From contig JAIGNY010002305.1 in NCBI GenBank assembly GCA_020152595.1, positions 1 to 64,000 of the forward strand: a stretch of 64,000 nucleotides of DNA, given 5' to 3'. Positions 33,703 to 45,661 of the stretch are shown here, one piece after another. Below the pieces are notes generated by a model. It was not told where the DNA came from. It saw only the letters and a program-made list of their open reading frames with translations, and made no database searches. The first letter of the stretch is position 1; the number at the start of each line of letters is the position of its first letter. The DNA comes from Chiridota heheva. Lineage: Eukaryota > Echinodermata > Holothuroidea > Apodida > Chiridotidae. The position numbers were made by a program, and so were the translations under genes.

Positions 33703-35492
33703 TTCTCCAAAGACAAGTCAGTCTGCATGCACTTCTGTCATTTCAACAACCTCCACCCCAACTCGAACCTCGTGCTCAATGGCAATCGCGTCCCTAAAGT
33801 TGAACACACAAAATTCCTGGGTCTTACTCTAGACCCGAAGCTCACCTACAAGAAAAACATCAGCAACCTGAAACTAAAATGCAACAGCTCCCTCAACATT
33901 CTCCGCCTCCTCTCCAACACCACTTGGGGTGCGAACCGTAATGCTCTCCTCAAAATCTTCAGGCTCACCATTCGTGCCAAGCTTGACTACGGCAATATTG
34001 TCTACTGTGTCGCTCACAATTTATACCTCAACCACATCAACACCATCCAAAATGAAGCCCTCAGGCTTTGTCTGGGTGCCTACAAGACCTCCCCAATCAC
34101 CAGCCTTCATGTTGAAGCCAACAAACCCCCCTTCCTGCTAAGGTGTAGAAAGCTTAGCCTTTCCTATGCTTTTAGAGCCCTAACCAACACCCAGAACCCT
34201 AAATACAACCTCATTAGATACCCCAATTTCTCCACCCTCTTTGATAGGACTAAAACCCTATCCCCTCCCTTTAGCTTACGCATCAAATCAGACCTCCATC
34301 TCGGCATCAATCCGCCATTCTCGGCACCTTCTCCTGGCCCACTTTTCCTCCCTGGGCCACCCCCCCTCCCTACTATCCACCTGGACTTCTACACTCATTA
34401 CAAAACCCAAACCTACCCTAACCTCTTCATTAATCTCCACAACCAAATCAAAGACCAACTCTCAAACTATACCTCCATCTATACTGATGGCTCCAAGGAA
34501 GGCGACAAGACAGCTGCTGCTGCCTTCATCCAAGACATTACCCTCAGTAGCAGGCTTCCCGACTACTCATCCATCTTCTCGGCCAAGGTCAAGGCCATCC
34601 TCCTCACCCTCAAGTTGATTGAATACTCTCCGCTCAGTCACTTTGCCATCTTCTCTGACTCCAAGGCTGTCCTTACTTTATTACTCAATGTTAAATGGGA
34701 TAACCCCACATCTCACCTCATCCACCGTAAACTCCTTTCGGCCCCCCTTCCTCCGTGGGAAACATATTCTTTTCTTCTGGATACCCAGCCATGTTGGCAT
34801 CCCTGGCAATGACAGGGCTGATGCAGCTGCTAAGCTTGCCCTCACCCTTGCCCTCACCCTTCCCCTACCCCTTTTTTCAAAACACTTTCTGACATCAAAC
34901 CACTTATCGCTTCCCTTGTTCGTGGCCACTGGCAAACCTCATGGGACTCCCAAATTGATAACAAACTCCACATCATCCAGCCCACCATCGGATCAAACCC
35001 ACCATTCACAGCCTATCCCGTGTCGACAACGTCCACATCACCTGTCTTAGAATAGGTCACACCCACCTTACTCACTTCCACCTCCTTATTGGCTTCCCCA
35101 ACCCCTCTGCAACAATTGCCATTGCACCCTCACAATCTATCACGTTCTCCTTGCTTGCCCCCTGTACAACCTTCCCAGAGCTTCCCTCGCTCCCCACAAC
35201 TTAATCGCTGATTTCTTCCAGAAAAATCCTCTGGGTAAAATGATCTCCTTCCTTCATCATGCTTCCCTCTGCAACCATATTCAATTCTCCTCTTCCACCC
35301 ACTCTCTCTACTTTGGTTTTGTTTCAACCATGTACCTCTCTCGATCACAGCTTTCTGACTGTTGTTCTTGTATTTCTCTCATTCTCCCACTGTTTCCTTT
35401 CCTACCTACCTTTAGAATGATCTGACCTCTCAGGCACAATTTGACCCTCGTTGTCGTGGTGCCGTTAAGCCCTCATCAAACAAACAAACAAA
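33703..35492 (+). mobile_element. Family-1 retrotransposon, copy D (5'-truncated)
   Basis: Begins inside the RT thumb region (AAATTCTCCAAAGACAAG) and runs through RNase H and the 3' UTR to a (CAAA)n tail. CAAATT occurs at both edges but is too short to prove a target duplication. It is closer in sequence to copies B and E than to A and C. Confidence 0.88.
33727..34812 (+). pseudogene. Family-1 ORF2 C-terminal part (RT thumb and RNase H), copy D
   Basis: The longest intact reading frame left in any truncated copy: 361 codons from MHFCHFNNLHPNSN. It contains FLGLTLDPKLTYK (RT thumb), YTDGSKEGDKTAAAA (RNase H first Asp), FAIFSDSKAVL (second Asp) and then shifts frame before SHVGIPGNDRADAAAK, which lies in the frame of 34619-35050. 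The first methionine is internal to the element, not a real start. Confidence 0.8.
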
Positions 35493-35576
35493 CAAATTAG
35501 AAGAATATATTCTAATGCTACATTCCTAGTTCAGAAAAAAACTAAAATATGTATTTTTGATTCTCCTCATGTTAAG

Positions 35577-35887
35577 GTCAAAAAACTTCAAACCCTCAGA
35601 CCTTCAACCAACCGCAACTGCAGGTTAACCAAGGTCAAATTATAGGTCAGCAGCCACAGCAACAGCAGCCACAGCAACAGCAGCCACAGCAACAGCAGCC
35701 TCAGCAACAGCAGCCACAACAACAGCAGCCTCAGCAGGTCCAGGGACAAACTTCTCTCCTTCAGACACAGCCAAAGGTCCAGACGCAAGTCCAGGCCCCC
35801 ATCTCAACAGCGGGAAATCTTGCCATAAACCAGACGCAGTTTACTGGGACAAATCAGAGCAATCCAGGAAGCATGGGGGCAGCTGGG
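35577..35887 (+). CDS. MED25: MED25 exon (poly-Gln linker)
   Basis: Encodes about 104 residues: QKTSNPQTFNQPQLQVNQGQ, then repeated QQPQQ blocks coded by CAGCAACAGCAGCCA-type units, then a Gln/Thr/Asn-rich end to GSMGAAG. The acceptor TTAAG|GTC completes the phase-1 Gly codon; donor GGG|GTAAGT leaves phase 0. The (CAGCAACAGCAGCCA)n DNA is itself a short coding tandem repeat and a likely length polymorphism. Confidence 0.88.
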
Positions 35888-36495
35888 GTAAGTTAAGCTA
35901 GGAAGCATTGGTATGCAATTCAATACAAATTCAAATCAGGCCGCTTCAACAGAATACTTATAATTTAGGTTCCTCAAAATAATAAAGATGTTCAAAAGAT
36001 TACCTCACCTAAATCATCTTAATTGTCCAAAAACTGTCACGAAATATCATTTTTTGTTGAAAAGTTGTCAATTATTTTGTATCCTTTCACCACTACTTGC
36101 TTGTCCACCACGTACAACATGACAAAGTGCGTATTCGTGTAAATTTGTACGCTCGATTCGTGCCGGTATACATGATAGGATACAAAAGCTTATCATTGCG
36201 TCATAGCGTTACGTGCATTGAGAGCAACGTGAATTCTGTATCTTCTCTGAACCTTTTCATTTACATTTTACTTCCGCTTTTCACCTTAAATTTTGTTTCA
36301 TTCTACCTTTTCGGGATTTTCTTTCTGTGGATGAGCGTCTTGCTTTCAGTAAGATCATTTCTTTTGATTTTTCCCTCCCATTTTGTCCTTTCACGCCCTT
36401 ATCGTTACTATACAGTGGTCCTCCTATAGTAGTTCCGCGATTTGTTTTTCCCGTTGCCTCGGGTCTCTCGGCCCTTGATTTTTTTTTCTTTCATT

Positions 36496-37700
36496 ATGAC
36501 AAAGCACTTGTGCATTGACCTTGACCCTCCCTTCACTCCCCGCGACCCACCTGCTACCTCCATTGACCATTCTTCAACCCCAATACCAATAATCTTAATC
36601 ATACATGCCACCAACAAGCAAGAAAGCTTTACAAAAAGTTTCTTCCTTCCTCATACATAAAGCGCTCCACAGCCTTGTCGGTACCCTCCCCAAGGTCTCT
36701 ACCCTCAGATCTGGCGATCTCCTGGTGCACTGCGCCAGGGACTCTCAAGCCACCACCCTCCTCTCTACCAAAACCCTAGCCAACACTGGTATTGACATCA
36801 CAGTCACCCCCCATTGTTCCCGGAACACCAGCAAAGGCGACATATGCACCAGAGATTTTGCTTACTTAACTGATGATGACCTCGTAGAGAAACTGGCTAG
36901 CCAACTCATTATTGAAGCCCGTCGTCTTGTTCTCAAGAGAGACGGAGCCGAAACACCCACCAATACCATCTTCCTTACTTCCGCCACACCAACTCTCTCC
37001 TCCCACATCATTGCCAGCTACCTAAGAATCCTTGTCGCCCCTTACATTCCCAACCCTCTACGTTGTTATAATTGCCAGAGGTATGGCCATGGGAAAAACT
37101 CTGGCGCAGCCAAGCGCGCTGTGGTAACTGTGGAGCCCCAGACAGACCATGGCAACACCTCCTGCACTAACACCCCACTCTGCACAAAATGTGACAGTAA
37201 TCACCCAGCCAACCATCCCTTCTTCAAGAAAGACTGCCCCACCTGGGTTTAGGAAATACAAATAACTAAACTTAACACTCTTAATCACAACATAACTTAC
37301 CCAGAGGCCAGGAAGCAATTCCTTGCTTTCCTCCACACCAAGCCTTCCTACTCGAACGTAGTCTCCTCTAACATTAATACCGCCCCCCCTCCCCCTAACA
37401 CAACTAACACAACTAAAACTGACTCACATGCCCAAACCGACCTCACCTGGCTCTTCTGACATAGTCCTAAGCCCATCGTCATTGCCAACAACCCAACCAC
37501 ACCCAATACCCACACCACCTCCACCACTACTTCTCTCCTTAATCTCCCTTCCTTCTCTAAAGCCCCCATTGCCCCCTACACCAAGAACACTAATACCATC
37601 ATACGTCAAACTAAAACCAACCAGGCTAACATTCAACAGAAAACCAACCAACAAACAACCAATCAACAAACAGCTTGCCACCCAAACCCACATGCTTGAC
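36496..37700 (+). pseudogene. Family-1 ORF1 (gag-like, zinc knuckles), copy B
   Basis: The ATG at 36496 opens MTKHL and stops near 36658. The gag body is in the +1 frame from the ATG at 36605 (MPPTSKKALQKV) to 37252. Conserved parts: LPKVSTLRSGDLLVHC, the knuckle CYNCQRYGHGK (about 37063), and a final CTKCDSNHPANH knuckle (about 37180). A frameshift has removed the middle cysteines, and a TAG replaces a CAA-type codon at 37250 compared with copy A. The Pro/Thr/Asn-rich tail continues in other frames. Confidence 0.82.
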
Positions 37701-37854
37701 ACTGAAGAGAATATGGATTGTTCGATTACCGAACACACCGATCATACTTGTCGTCCAACTTTTAAAAACAATCGCTCCCAAAGAAACAGATCCAAAGAAA
37801 AAACAAGCCAACTCAGACCCAACAGATCTTCCTCCAGATAACCCCTTGCTTCTT

Positions 37855-40800
37855 ATGGCGTTCACCACAAATAATTATAATAACACCCACAACATTATAC
37901 AATGGAACATCAGAAGCCTTAAGGCCAATTCGGAAAAAGTCGACCTTCTGGCCACCGCCTTCAACCCAGTCATCTTCTGCCTACAAGAAACCTTCCTAAA
38001 AACCACTGACCATTACTCTCTCAATAACTTTACTTGCTACCATAAACTTCAAGTGGACGCTGACAGGGCCTGTGGGGGCGTCTCCATTCTCGTTAGACAC
38101 AATATTGCACACAGCCCAGTTCATGTGAACACTGACCTTCAGGCCATCTGTATATTTATCTCCCTCCACAAAACCATCACTCTTTGCAATATCTATCTCC
38201 CCCTTAACGCCAACATTCAACCAACCAGCCTTAACAACCTCATCTCTCAGCTTCCCACTCCCTTCATCCTTCTTGGTGACTTCAACGCCCACAACCCCCT
38301 GTGGGGCTCCAACACCATCACCCCCAGAGGCAAGCTCGTCGAAAACACTCTTCGACAGCACAGCCTGTCCTTGCTCAACACTAACTCCCCGACCTACCTT
38401 CATCCTGCTACAGCCTCCCTCACCTGTATTGACCTGTCTAACTGCTCCCCTAACCTCCTTGATTTTAATTGGAAGGTCACTGCTGATCTCTGTGGTAGTG
38501 ACCATTACCCTCTTCTTATTCACTCCAACCTTCAAACCCCCACCGACCACACCCCCAATTGGAACCTTGAGAAGGCCAGCTGGCCCCTCTTTGAAACCCT
38601 CTCCGACTCACACCTCTCCCCCCGTCTCCTCGAGGATGATGATCCCATGTCAGTTTTCAGTATAATCCTTATCAACATTGCCACCTGCTCCATTCCCAAA
38701 ACTTCCAAACCCCTAATCACCTCCCCACCCCCTATCCTCCCTGGTTCACTGATGACTGCAAAACCGCCATCAAGAACAGGGAAAAGGGCCCTCAGGAACT
38801 TCAATACTAATCCAACCACCCACAACCTCAACCTCTTTTGCATAAGCCGAGCCAAAGCCAGGCGCACTATCAAGGACAGTAAAACCAACACTTGGAACAA
38901 CTTCATCTCTTCTCTCACCACCAACATTCCCACTAAGAAGATTTGGAGAATGGTTAACAGCTTCCACGGCAGGGTGAGCAAGTCTCCCATCTCCCATCTT
39001 TCCTGGAATGGTAACCTTCTCATCACGAAAAAGGACATCGTTAACCACCTCGCTGCCTCTTTCAGCAACATCTCGTCCTCGGCCAACTACCCCAATGCTT
39101 TCAAAGCCGAAAAAGCTCACAATGAAACCCGGAGTATCACCTTTCCCTCCGACAACACTGAGAGCTATAACACCCCTCTCACCCTTTCTGAATTAAATCA
39201 AGCCATCCATGATGCTGGCTGCACTTCCAAGGGCCCAGATAACATTCCCTACCAATTCCTGAAACACCTCTTCAACAAGGCTACCACTACCCTACGCACC
39301 ATCATTAACCACATCTGGTGCTCACCCTTTTTCCCCTATCAGGAGGACAGCTATTGTCACCCCCGTCCCCAAACCAAGAAAGGACAGTACTGACCCCTCC
39401 AGCTACCGCCCCATTGCCCTCACCTCCTGTCTATGTAAGATTATGGAAAGGATCATTAACCAGAGACAAAATCGTTTCCTTGAAACCAATAGAATCCTCT
39501 CCCCACGCCAAAGTGGTTTCCGGAAACGTCACAATACCCTGGACCAGTTAATTACACTCGACACTGCTATCCGGGAATACTTCGCAAAAAAGCAACACCT
39601 TATTGCCATCGTTTTCGACCTCGAGAAAGCTTTTGATACTACATGGAAATACGGCATTATCCGCAAGCTTCACACCATCGGCCTCATAGGCCACCTCCCC
39701 ACCTTTATTCAAAACTTTCTCTCCCCCAGGCAGTTCCAAGTTCGTATTGGCCACACCATCTCCGACCCCTATCCCCAGGAAGAGGGCATCCCCCAAAGCA
39801 GCATCCTCTCTCTCCCACTCTCTTCAACCTGAGCATTAACGACATAGCGGACAGTCTTGGCCGCAACATCAAACATGCCCTCTACGTGGACGACTTAACC
39901 ATCTACTACTCCTCCTCTTGTCAAAAATAGGCTTCAACTCAACCTCAACCTGCTGCAAGCCTTGTGCAACAACAACGGTTTTAAATTCTCCAAAGACAAG
40001 ACAGTCTGCATGCACTTCTGTCATTTCAACAAGCTCCACCCCAATCCGAACCTCGTGCTTAATGGCAATTGCATCCCTAAAGTTGACCACACTAAGTTCC
40101 TGGGTTTAACCCTAGACTACAAGCTCTCCTACAAACAACACATCACCATCCTAAAACATCACCAACATTCTCCGCCTTCTCTCCAATACCACTTGGGGTG
40201 CGAACCAGCAAGCTCTCCTCAAAATCTTCAGGCTCACCATTTATGCCAAGCTTGACTACGGCAATATAGTCTGTTGTGTCACTCACAATTCTTACCTCAA
40301 TCACATCAACACCATCCGAAATGAAGCCCGAAGGCTTTGTCTGGGTGCCTGCAGGACCTCCCCAATCACCAGCCTTCATGTGGAAGCCAACGAACCCCTT
40401 TTTCTGCTAAGGTGTAGAAAGCTTAGCCTCTTCTATGCTTTTAGAGCCCTCACCAACACCCAGAACCCTGTTTACAACCTCATTAGATACCCCAATTTCT
40501 CCACCCTCTTTGATAGAACTAAAACCCTATCCCCTCCCTTCAGCTTACGCATCAAATCAGACCTCTTAGATCTCGGCATCAATCCCAGCACTCTCAGCGC
40601 TTTCTCCTGGCCCACTTTTTCTCCCTGGGCCACCCCCTCCCTACTATCCATCTGGACCTCTCCACTCATCACAAAACTCAAACCCACCCTAACCTCTTCA
40701 TCAACCTCCACAATCAAATCAAAGACTAACTCTCAAACTATACCTCCACCTATACTGATGGCTCCAAGGAAGGCTAAAGACAGCTGCTGCTGCCGTCATC

Positions 40801-41300
40801 CAAGATATCACCCTCAGTAGCAGGCTTCCCGACTACTCATCCATCTTCTCGGCCGAGGCCAAGGCCATCCTCCCCGCCCTCAACTTTATTGAATACTCTC
40901 TGCTCAGCCACTTTGCCATCTTCTCTGACTCCAAGGCTGTCCTTACTTCATTACTCAATGTTCAATGGGATAACCCCACATCTCACTTCATCCTCCGTAA
41001 ACTCCTCTCGCTCCCCCTCTGTAGAAAACATATACTTTTCTTTTGGATACCCAGCCATGTTGGCATCCCTGGCAATGACAGGGCTGATGCAGCTGCTAAG
41101 CTTGCCCTCACCCTTCCCTCTACCCTTTTCCCAAAACACTTTCTGACATCAAACCGCTTTATAACTTCCCTTGTTCGTGGCCACTGGCAAACCTCATGGG
41201 ACTCCCAAATTGATAACACACTCCACATCGTCCAGCCCACCATTCGGATTAAACCCACCATTCACAACCTGTCCTGTGTCGACAATGTCCACATTACCCG
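37855..41300 (+). pseudogene. Family-1 ORF2 polyprotein (APE-RT-RNase H), copy B, frameshifted
   Basis: From MAFTTNNYNN (ATG 37855) the frame stays open to 39393, the best preserved endonuclease in the window: IIQWNIRSLK, LQETFL, GGVSILVRH, FILLGDFNAHNPLWGS and DLCGSDHYPLLIH carry the APE catalytic Asn, Glu, Asp and His motifs. RT then continues in another frame (39390-39832: YRPIALTSCLCKIMERII, SGFRKRHNTLDQL, FDLEKAFDTTWKYG, the VPQG motif here IPQSSILS), YVDD at 39883-39894, and RNase H near 40751-41110 (YTDGSK, SHVGIPGNDRADAAAK) after further indels. Dead copy. The start is chosen because it opens directly before the endonuclease. Confidence 0.87.
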
Positions 41301-41879
41301 TTTAAAATAGGTCACACTCACTCCCACCTTCTTATTGGCTCCCCCACCCCTTTGCAACAATTGCCACTGCACCCTCACAGTCCATCACATTCTCCTTGCT
41401 TGCCCCTGTACAACCTTCCCAGAGCTTCCCTCGCTGCCCACAACTCAATAGCCGAGCTCTTCCAAAAAAATCCTTCCGGATAAAATTATCTCCTTCTTTC
41501 ATTATGCTTCCCTCTACAACCATATTTAGTCCTTTTTCCCCACCCCCTCTCTACATTATATTTTCACCCATACACCACCTCTCTCGATCCCAGCTTTCTG
41601 GCTTTTGTTCTTGAATTTCTCTCATTCTCCCCCTGTTTACTCTCCTTCCTACCTCTTGAATGATCTAACCTTTCAGGCACAATTTGACCTTTGCTGTTGT
41701 GGTGCCGTTAAACCCTCATTAAACAAACAAACAAACATATAATGAGATCTCTTTGGCTTTATTTGATCATCATTGTCAACGTGTTAACAGTTTCATCTTA
41801 GAACTTTAAAGAGTTAATATAGCAGAACATTCTTAGGCACAGAGATATAAAAAAGGAATCGTTTTAATTTTATTTACAG

Positions 41880-41954
41880 CAGTTGAATGCTAGTGTAATG
41901 ATGGATAATACTGGTCAACAGGTCGTGTGGTCAGGAACGCTGGAGTGGCACGAG
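41880..41954 (+). CDS. MED25: MED25 exon (start of ACID domain)
   Basis: Encodes QLNASVMMDNTGQQ and then VVWSGTLEWHE, matching the human ACID start LLAWSGVLEWQE (from memory). ACID is the activator-binding beta-barrel of MED25, contacted for example by VP16-type and ETV/PEA3-type activation domains. Phase 0 at both ends (TTTACAG|CAG, GAG|GTAAGT). Confidence 0.95.
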
Positions 41955-42029
41955 GTAAGTTGAATTTTGTTGTAATTTTTATTTCCATTTCATTTCACTT
42001 CCATTTCATTTTAATTTCATTTCACTTTG

Positions 42030-44497
42030 TTGAACTCTCGTTCCACTCCTGCTTTGTCATCTTCTCTGACTCTAAATCTGTTCTCACTGGCATCCTCAAC
42101 ATGCTCTGGTCCAACCCACTCATCCTATAAATCCTCAATAAACTTCACGCTCTTTCCTCCTTACGAATTTTTTTTATTCTGGATCCCCAGCCATGTCGGC
42201 ATTCCCGGCAGTGAGAGAGCCGACAGAATCGCCAACAACACTCTGTTAAATCACATCTCCCTTTTTCCTATCCTGCACTCAAGACCTCTTTGCGTGAATT
42301 GCAACAGCTCCCTCAATTTTCTCCACCTCCTCTCCAATACCACTTGGGGTGCGAACCGTCATGCTCTCCTCAAAATCTTCAGGCTCACCATTCATGCCAA
42401 ACTTGACTATACGGCAATATTGTCTACTGTGTCGCTCACAATTCTTACCTCAATCACATCAACACCATCCAAAATGAAGCCCTCAGGCTTTGTCTGGGTA
42501 CCTACAGGACCTCCCCAATCACCAGCCTTCATGTTGAAGCCAACACACCCCCCTTCCTGCTAATGTGTAGAAAGCCTAGCCTCTCCTATGCTTTTAGAGC
42601 CCTCACCAACACCAAGAACCCTGTTTAAAACCTCATTAGATACCCCAATTTCTCCACCTTTTGATAAGACTAAAACCCTATCGCCTCCCTGCAGCTTACA
42701 CATCAAATCAGACCTTCTTTATCTCGGCATCAATCCCACCACTCTCAGCACTTTTTCATGGCCCACTTTTTCTCCCTGGGCCACCCCCATCCCTGCTATC
42801 CACCTGGACCTCTCGACTCATCACAAAACCCAAACCCACCCTAACCTCTTCATCAACCTCCACAACCAAATCACAGACCAACTCTCAAACTATACCTCCA
42901 TCTATACTGATGGCTCCAAGGAAGGCGACAAGACAGCTGCTGCTGCCGTCATCCAAGACATCACCCCCAGTAGCAGGCTTCCCAAATACTCATCTATCTT
43001 CTCGGCCGAGGCCAAGGCCATCCTCCCTGCCCTCAAGTTGATTGAAAACTATCCGCTCAACCAATTTGCCATCTTCTCTGACTTTAAGGCTGTCCTTACT
43101 TCATTACTCAATGTTCAATGGGATAACCCCACATCTCACCTTATCCCCCGTAAACTCCTCTCGCCCCCCCCCTCCATAGGAAACATTCTTTTCTTCTTAA
43201 TACCCAGCCATGGAGGCATCCCTGGCAATGACAGGGCTGATGCAGCTGCTAAGCTTGCCCTCACCCTTCCACCTACCCCTTTTCCCAAAACCCTTTCTGA
43301 CATCAAACCGCTTATCACTTCCCTTATTCGTGGCCACTGGCAAACCTCATGGGAATCCCAAATTGATAACAAACTTCACGTCATCCAGCCCACCATTGCG
43401 ATCAAACCCACTACTAACACCTTTCCCGTGTCGACAACGTCCACATTACCCGCCTTAGAATAGGTCACACCCACCTCACTCACTCCCACCTCCTTACTGG
43501 CTCCTCCCACCCCTCTGCAACAATTGCCACTGCACCCTCATTGTCCATCGCATTCTCCTTGCTTGTCCCCTGTACAACCTTCCCAGAGCTTCCCCCGCTG
43601 CCACAATTCGGTAGCCGAGCTCTTCTAAAAAAAACCTCCGCACAAAATGATCTCCTTCCTTCATCATGCTTCCCTCTACAAACATATTTGGTCCTCCTTT
43701 TCCACCCCCTCTCTCTCTACATTATTTTTCTACCCATACACCTCCTCTCTTGATCCCAGATTTCTGGCTTTTAGTTCTCGTGTTTCTCTCAATCTCCCCC
43801 TGTTTACTCTCCTTTCTACCTCTGGAATGATCTAACTTCTCAGGCACAATTTGACCCTTGCTGTTGTGGTGCCGTTAAACTCTCATCAAACAAACAAACA
43901 ATTAGACCTCCTTTTCTCCATTTTCAGCTACCTCAGTAAGACCTGGCAAGACTCCTGGAATCTTGAGACCAGTAACAAACATCACACCATCAACCCAAAG
44001 TCAGGACCAATGTCCCCTTGCACAGTCGAACCGCAGGGAGGACGTTGTTATCATTGGCATCCGCCTCAGCCACACCTTTCTCACCCAACTACTTTCTGGC
44101 TCCCCTGTTCCTCTCTGCCCTACATGCAAAACCGATCTCTTAATCAAGCATATCCTCTTAACCTGTCCCATATACCTGAACTCCAGATCACACCTCTCCC
44201 CCTCCTCAAATTTCTGATCTTTTCAAGAACATTCCTACCTCCAACTTCATCATCTTTTTTTATAAGAGCAATTTATTCCACCTGATCTAAACCTCCATTT
44301 CCTTCCCTTTTCTGCCTTACCTTCCTCATCTTCCTTTCATTACCCTAACTTTTTTCCCTTATTCTCCTCTCCTCCCCTTCTTCTATTCCACCTCTCTTTC
44401 CTCTCTGTCCTAACTGAAGCACCTTAGTTTTAAAAACCCTCTTGACACATTTGACTCTGACTGTCGCAGTGCCATTAAACATCAACAAACAAAACAA
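42030..44497 (+). mobile_element. Family-2 non-LTR retrotransposon fragment, split by a nested element
   Basis: Left part 42030-42290 codes RNase H residues (FSDSKSVL, then IPSHVGIPGSERADRIANNT) that differ from family 1. The right part 43904-44497 resumes with KTWQDSWN-like sequence, LCPTCKTDLLIKHILLTCP and a 3' UTR ending TTAAACATCAACAAACAAAA. The 5'-truncated copy supplies only the RNase H region onwards. The end matches the fragment at 5613-5806. Confidence 0.8.
42291..43903 (+). mobile_element. Family-1 retrotransposon, copy E, nested in family 2
   Basis: Begins in the RT thumb (TGCAACAGCTCCCTCAA), contains RNase H (YTDGSKEGDKTAAAAV; FAIFSDFKAVL) and ends with (CAAA)n at 43903. AGACCTC flanks it at 42282-42288 and 43904-43910, a candidate target duplication. 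It lies inside family-2 RNase H coding sequence, so family 2 inserted first. Confidence 0.85.
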
Positions 44498-44559
44498 ACC
44501 ATTTCGTTTCTGAGAATTCTACAACAAATATTATTATTTCAGTGCTGGTACTCATTTTA

Positions 44560-44695
44560 CAGCTGAGTGAACTGGAGCAAGTAGAGTAACATGTCTTGCT
44601 CAAGGACGCAATACAGCGCTCGCGATGGGAGTTGAACCCAAAACCTTTCACATACGAGCAGTACTCCATAACCACTAAGCCACTGCACTTACAAA
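44560..44695 (-). mobile_element. tRNA-derived SINE
   Basis: On the minus strand: GCAGTGGCTTAGTGGTTATG (A-box region), GGGTTCAACTCCCATC (B-box region), then CTTGAGCAAGACATGTTACT and CTACTTGCTCCAGT. The same head and CTTGAGCAAAG body occur at 59088-59375. The TTGAGCAAG block recalls the core of V/Deu-type SINEs, from memory only. Confidence 0.7.
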
Positions 44696-44837
44696 AAAAA
44701 GCGGATAAGCACCAGCCTTGAACTCAAGAGCCTGGAAAAGGATTAAGCTTTATATTCTGGAAAATGCAAATTTGTACCATTTTATAAGTGTTGGAAATGT
44801 CATTGAAGAAGAATTTCTTTTCTGTTGTTGTTTTTAG

Positions 44838-44978
44838 AAGAAGCAGTCGACGATGCCCGGTGAAGCCAAGATCAAACACACGATTAACTGTCAGGTCACA
44901 GCAGGGTCAGAACCAAAACTCAAATTTGACAGCTGGCCCAAGAAAATGATAATGCAGCTGATTCCAAATAGACTCCTG
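44838..44978 (+). CDS. MED25: MED25 exon (ACID domain)
   Basis: Encodes 47 residues, including INCQVTAG and FDSWPKKMIMQLIPNRLL, matching human LPCQVYV and EQWPQKLIMQLIPQQLL (from memory). Phase 0 at both ends (TTTTTAG|AAG, CTG|GTAAGA). Confidence 0.96.
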
Positions 44979-45059
44979 GTAAGAATTGATTTCAAAGTTT
45001 GGGAAACGGTGGGCTCCTTTTAGGAAAGTTTTTGGTCAATCAAGACAGTTTCTTTTCAT

Positions 45060-45515
45060 TTAGGAGGAAAGGTACCTCAGTTAGCAAAGCATACGACTGA
45101 GATGATGGAGGTCCAGGGTTTAAGGCTCGGTGAGCTTTAATTCAATTTTTTCACAGCTATGCAGACAGATGCGCCGAACATCAAAGTGGAAGCATTTCGT
45201 CTGCAGCTCCTACTCCTCATTCAGCTGTTGAGAAAAGTGACAATGATTGAATGGAGCACACCGACTGTCCTTCAGAGGGGACGTTAAGCAGTCATGATGG
45301 CAGGACAATCACTCCCTGCCTGGTTCTCTGAACACTATTCGAGAAGAGAAGTGTGAAAATGCTGTGTTCATTCATTTCCGGTCCTGGCCCAGTCAAGTGT
45401 AAGTTCGCCGTGTGAGCTAATACGTTGGCCGCTGCAGAACCTGACTAGACAGTGGTTGAGAATAGTTGAGGCCATGGCAAAAGGTGTTATACAAATCGAA
45501 TGAATGAATGAATTT
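45060..45515 (+). mobile_element. Second tRNA-derived SINE family with (GAAT)n tail
   Basis: Head: ACCTCAGTTAGCAAAGCATA (A-box-like) and GGTCCAGGGTTTAAGGCTC (degenerate B box). A long body follows (CTGTCCTTCAGAGGGGACGT; CCTGCCTGGTTCTCTGAACA), then a microsatellite tail of GAAT units at 45499-45512. The structure is typical of a tRNA-derived SINE mobilised by a non-LTR element. Family not named. Confidence 0.7.
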
Positions 45516-45661
45516 CATATGACAGAGAAGAAAGAGATCAAAAGTATCTTTTCCCACTGACACTGTTTTAGTACTGTCTGACATATTCAATAGTCGGAAG
45601 CCAAATCTAAGAACAAAATCAATAAGAGCCATAAAGACTTATGAGGACAGTGTGGATGTAG

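Larger units (their letters stand above)
33451..35576 (+). other. MED25 intron, mostly retroelement copy D
   Basis: About 250 bp of unique sequence, then the truncated family-1 copy (33703-35492), then about 85 bp to the acceptor TGTTAAG. Confidence 0.85.
36215..41737 (+). mobile_element. Family-1 non-LTR retrotransposon, copy B (nearly full length)
   Basis: Collinear with copy A over the whole length, with roughly nine of ten bases shared where compared. The 5' edge is placed where similarity to A starts (GAGAGCAACGTG). The 3' end is the (CAAA)n tail at 41737. Both ORFs are readable but broken. Same orientation as MED25. I could not identify a target-site duplication. Confidence 0.87.
35888..41879 (+). 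other. MED25 intron, mostly retroelement copy B
   Basis: About 325 bp of unique sequence, the ~5.5-kb family-1 copy, then about 140 bp before the acceptor TATTTACAG. Confidence 0.88.
41955..44837 (+). other. MED25 intron with nested retroelements
   Basis: Family-2 element split by a family-1 copy (42030-44497), then a minus-strand SINE (44560-44695). The remaining 140 bp before the acceptor TTTTTAG are unremarkable. Confidence 0.85.

Noticed and set aside
42027..42563. Apparent fusion gene of RNase H and RT thumb
   Set aside because: The frame crosses the junction of a family-1 copy nested in family 2; the fusion is accidental.
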